NCBI GenBank assembly: GCA_913060845.1
Contig: CAJXVF010000097.1
Coordinates: forward strand, 1 to 7,802
DNA from: an uncultured Alphaproteobacteria bacterium
GTDB taxonomy: Bacteria; Pseudomonadota; Alphaproteobacteria; Bin95
Reading direction: 5' to 3'
DNA length: 7,802 bases
Part shown: in pieces, positions 5,736 through 7,802 of the stretch
Layout of the letters: the number at the start of each line of letters is the position of its first letter
How positions within the stretch are numbered: position 1 is the first letter of the stretch
Made by a program: the position numbers and the translations under genes
The notes under the pieces: model-generated
Database searches by the model: none
What the model was told of the DNA's origin: nothing
The model's input: the letters and a program-made list of their open reading frames with translations, nothing else

Positions 5736-7208
5736 CTAATTAAAGTGCGATTGGACCAGTAGCTGCGGCAGCCACAGGCAGAGGATCGGGAAGAACAACA
5801 TCAAGATCAGCACGATGCCGTCGGTTATGAGGAACGGAATCGCCCCCTTCATAACCTTTGTCACCGGTACACCCGTTGTGCCGCTCACCGCAAATAGGTT
5901 CAGGCCAACCGGCGGGATAACGCCGCCCATTTCAATCGCGATGGCCGCCAGAATGCCCAAGTGGATCGGGTCCACCTGTAGCGTTAGTGCCACGGGGAAG
6001 AAGATGGGCACGGTCAGCACGAGGATCGCGACACCCGTCAGGAACATCGACAGGAACAACATGACGACCAGTAGAACCGCCAAGAACTCCATCTGACTGA
6101 AGCCCTGGTCCGTCACCCAGGCCGCCACGTGCTGAGGCCAACCTTTATTGGCCAGCAGGAATTGGAATACGCCGACGCAGCCAAGCAGGAAGTAGACGAT
6201 GGCCGTTAGGTTGATCGTCCGTTGTGTTGTTGGCAGCAGCTCCTTGAAGAAGGCGTTGTTGTTGGTCGTGACGGCGAAGAACGTATGGATCACAGCACAG
6301 ACAACTGCTCCAGAGACGATGAAGAAGCCGAAGAGCACCGGTAGCAGGGAGCCATATGAGGCAAGATCGCCAAACATTAGCAGCCCGGCTGTGCCAATAG
6401 CGCCGCCAATCGAAAATTGGATAACTTTAGACCGGGTCGATTTGTCGGAGCTGTTGACGATGCCGAAGATCAATGAATAACCAGCAGCAGCAGCGCCGGC
6501 TTCTGTTGGCGTAAAGACACCGCCATACAGGCCGCCAAGCACACAGACCGGCATTAGCAAAGCTGGCCAAGCACTCAAGGTGGAGCGGCCCAAATGCGAG
6601 ATGCTGAACTTACCGCCGGGCAGCTTAATGAAAAGCGAGATGCCGATAATGATCACGGCATCCGATACAGCCAGCATGAGGCCAGGCGTGAAGCCAGCGA
6701 AAAACAGCGAAACAATCGATTCTTCGGTGATGATGCCGTAAAGAATCAGCGTAATGCTTGGAGGGATCAGAATAGCGATGCCGCCACCGCACGCGATGAT
6801 GCCGGTCGCCATCCATACGGGATATCCGCGCTTGATCATTTCTGGATAGGCGATGATGCCCATTGCAGCTGCCATAGCGGTGGACGATCCTGAGATAGCG
6901 CCGAACATAACGGCAGCCAACAAGGTCGCGTAGGCGAAGCCACCTGGCACCCAGCCAACTAACGCATCCGCGAAATCAAACAACTTCTTGATCAGGCCCG
7001 TCTTTTCCATGAGGAAGCCGGCATAGATAAAGAAGGGAATCGCCATCAGCGTGTAGCTGTTAAGAAACTGGAAGAAGGCGCGGAACAGCGCTTTTGACGA
7101 CAAAAACGGGTCGCCGACAATTACGAGAATCGTTGCGCCAGCGAGCGCGATGCCAATTGGCGCCGCGGCAAGCATGAGACCTATCATTGAGCCGCCAAGT
7201 GTCCACAT
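5736..7208 (-). CDS. TRAP transporter large permease (DctM family) with an internal insertion
   Basis: This 490-residue polytopic inner-membrane protein is the sodium-coupled transport subunit of a tripartite ATP-independent periplasmic (TRAP) system. DctM hallmarks are MFGAISGSSTAMAAAMG at 101-117 (first ion-binding hairpin region), GGGIAILIPPSITLILYG at 141-158, GGLYGGVFTPTEAGAAAAGY at 225-244, and MGGVIPPVGLNLFAVSG at 427-443 (second-half counterpart). It is about 60 residues longer than a usual DctM (about 425-440). The extra sequence lies at roughly 251-320, between GYSLIFGIV and the KELLPTTQRTINLTAIV segment, and contains hydrophobic stretches at about 264-283 and 286-312. The ATG start has AAGGA at 7220-7224, 11 nt upstream. 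It follows dctQ by 36 nt. TRAP systems carry organic acids such as C4-dicarboxylates, sialic acid, 2-oxoacids and some sulfonates; the substrate cannot be read here, and no DctP is in the window. Confidence 0.94.
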   Translation of the reverse strand: MWTLGGSMIGLMLAAAPIGIALAGATILVIVGDPFLSSKALFRAFFQFLNSYTLMAIPFFIYAGFLMEKTGLIKKLFDFADALVGWVPGGFAYATLLAAVMFGAISGSSTAMAAAMGIIAYPEMIKRGYPVWMATGIIACGGGIAILIPPSITLILYGIITEESIVSLFFAGFTPGLMLAVSDAVIIIGISLFIKLPGGKFSISHLGRSTLSAWPALLMPVCVLGGLYGGVFTPTEAGAAAAGYSLIFGIVNSSDKSTRSKVIQFSIGGAIGTAGLLMFGDLASYGSLLPVLFGFFIVSGAVVCAVIHTFFAVTTNNNAFFKELLPTTQRTINLTAIVYFLLGCVGVFQFLLANKGWPQHVAAWVTDQGFSQMEFLAVLLVVMLFLSMFLTGVAILVLTVPIFFPVALTLQVDPIHLGILAAIAIEMGGVIPPVGLNLFAVSGTTGVPVTKVMKGAIPFLITDGIVLILMLFFPILCLWLPQLLVQSHFN

Positions 7209-7244
7209 GGGGTTATTTATCCTTGGAAAATGCGGGTTAGCGGA

Positions 7245-7755
7245 TCAGATATCCGTATGGATTTCAGCAGGTGCCCATTCGAACACCTTCTTTCCCATGA
7301 GTTCGCGGATGTCCTGGTACAGGTGAAAAACCGTCACCAGCGCCATGAGGGCAAAGGCAGATAGCAGCAGCAATTGGAATGGCCAGAGTGGCAGGAACAT
7401 GCTCTGCGACATGCGCCCCATCATGAAAGTCCGCTCAACCGCGAAATGGCCCCAGTACACAAAGAAGCTGAAAAAGAACAATGAGAAGCCAGACACGAAA
7501 ATTCGCGCGATCAGCACGATTTTGCCGAAGCCACGATTACGCAATACATCGGTGAAGGCACTCATCACCAAATGGGCGCGCTTGGCCTGCGTAACGGAAA
7601 AGTAGAAAAATACAGAACCAATGATCACATAGATCACGAAGTCCTGGCCCCATTCGAAGACCACGCCGAACATGTAACGGCGAACGATTTCCAAAATTGC
7701 AAACAACGTACCAGCCAAAAGGCCTAGCGCTGCAATATTGCCAACGATCTTATCC
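7245..7755 (-). CDS. TRAP transporter small permease (DctQ family), 5'-truncated
   Basis: The C-terminal 169 residues of the small TRAP membrane subunit, which forms a complex with DctM in the inner membrane. Four hydrophobic segments are visible at about 5-28, 38-57, 77-103 and 122-146 of the fragment, as expected for the family. The DctQ-type stretch EWGQDFVIYVIIGSVFFYFS (34-53), followed by QAKRAHLVM (56-64), matches the usual conserved region between helices 2 and 3. Only a short cytoplasmic N-terminus, perhaps 10-20 residues, should be missing. The open frame seems to start at an ATG at 7784-7782 with MGSEMCIRDR, but those residues are adapter; the first complete genomic codon is GAT at 7754-7752. 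It is the first gene seen of the minus-strand operon; a DctP solute-binding gene may lie further right. Confidence 0.9.
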
Positions 7756-7802
7756 CTGTCTCTTATACACATCTCCGAGCCCACGAGACCTCTCTACATC
7801 TC
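7756..7802 (+). other. Untrimmed Nextera read-2 adapter with i7 index
   Basis: Bases 7756-7774 (CTGTCTCTTATACACATCT) are the reverse complement of the 19-bp Tn5 mosaic end, and 7775-7789 (CCGAGCCCACGAGAC) are the read-2 handle. Bases 7790-7797 (CTCTCTAC) match, from memory, the N707 i7 index, and 7798-7802 (ATCTC) are the start of the P7 sequence. This is library sequence, and it encodes the false N-terminus MGSEMCIRDR of the dctQ frame. Confidence 0.98.

Noticed and set aside
16..7774. Two 19-bp inverted repeats flank about 7.7 kb, which looks like a composite transposon with Tn5-type ends.
   Set aside because: The repeats are joined to Illumina read-1 and read-2 handles and an i7 index, so they come from in vitro tagmentation, not a natural element. 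No transposase is encoded.

Overview
The window is about 7.7 kb of bacterial chromosome (35-7755) with untrimmed Illumina Nextera (Tn5) adapter at both ends (1-34 and 7756-7802). The GC-rich, tightly packed genes, the fabI-aroC pair, the ATP-type PEP carboxykinase and the DctQM-type TRAP transporter all suggest an alphaproteobacterium, possibly marine. I cannot name an order or genus from sequence alone. No rRNA, tRNA, CRISPR, IS or phage gene is visible.

Layout. On the + strand, the 3' part of fabI (enoyl-ACP reductase) is followed after 6 nt by a complete aroC (chorismate synthase). A perfect 18-bp hairpin at 1721-1760 separates aroC from the convergent minus-strand genes and probably terminates transcription both ways. 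Everything from 1785 to 7755 lies on the minus strand. In transcription order (right to left) this is dctQ (5' end missing), dctM, an Ldh2/ComC-type 2-hydroxyacid dehydrogenase, a ComD-like ThDP-binding alpha subunit, a small HugZ/PNPOx-like split-barrel protein, and, after a 179-nt gap with a candidate promoter, pckA.

How the genes may work together. The five genes from 7755 to 3557 are spaced by 4-48 nt and look like one operon. A TRAP transporter would import an organic acid, the Ldh2-type enzyme would oxidise a 2-hydroxyacid to a 2-oxoacid, and the ThDP enzyme would decarboxylate the 2-oxoacid to an aldehyde. The best-known pairing of these two enzyme types is sulfolactate to sulfopyruvate to sulfoacetaldehyde (ComC, ComDE). 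The substrate here is inferred, not shown. The catalytic partner (ComE-like beta subunit with the pyrophosphate-binding domain) and the TRAP solute-binding protein DctP are not in the window and may lie beyond the truncated right end. pckA (oxaloacetate to PEP) and aroC (shikimate pathway) are housekeeping genes.

Most notable points: (1) the adapters create false N-termini on both edge genes; (2) the putative sulfonate or hydroxyacid operon has an orphan ThDP alpha subunit and an unexplained HugZ-like member; (3) the DctM homologue is about 60 residues longer than usual because of an internal hydrophobic insertion.
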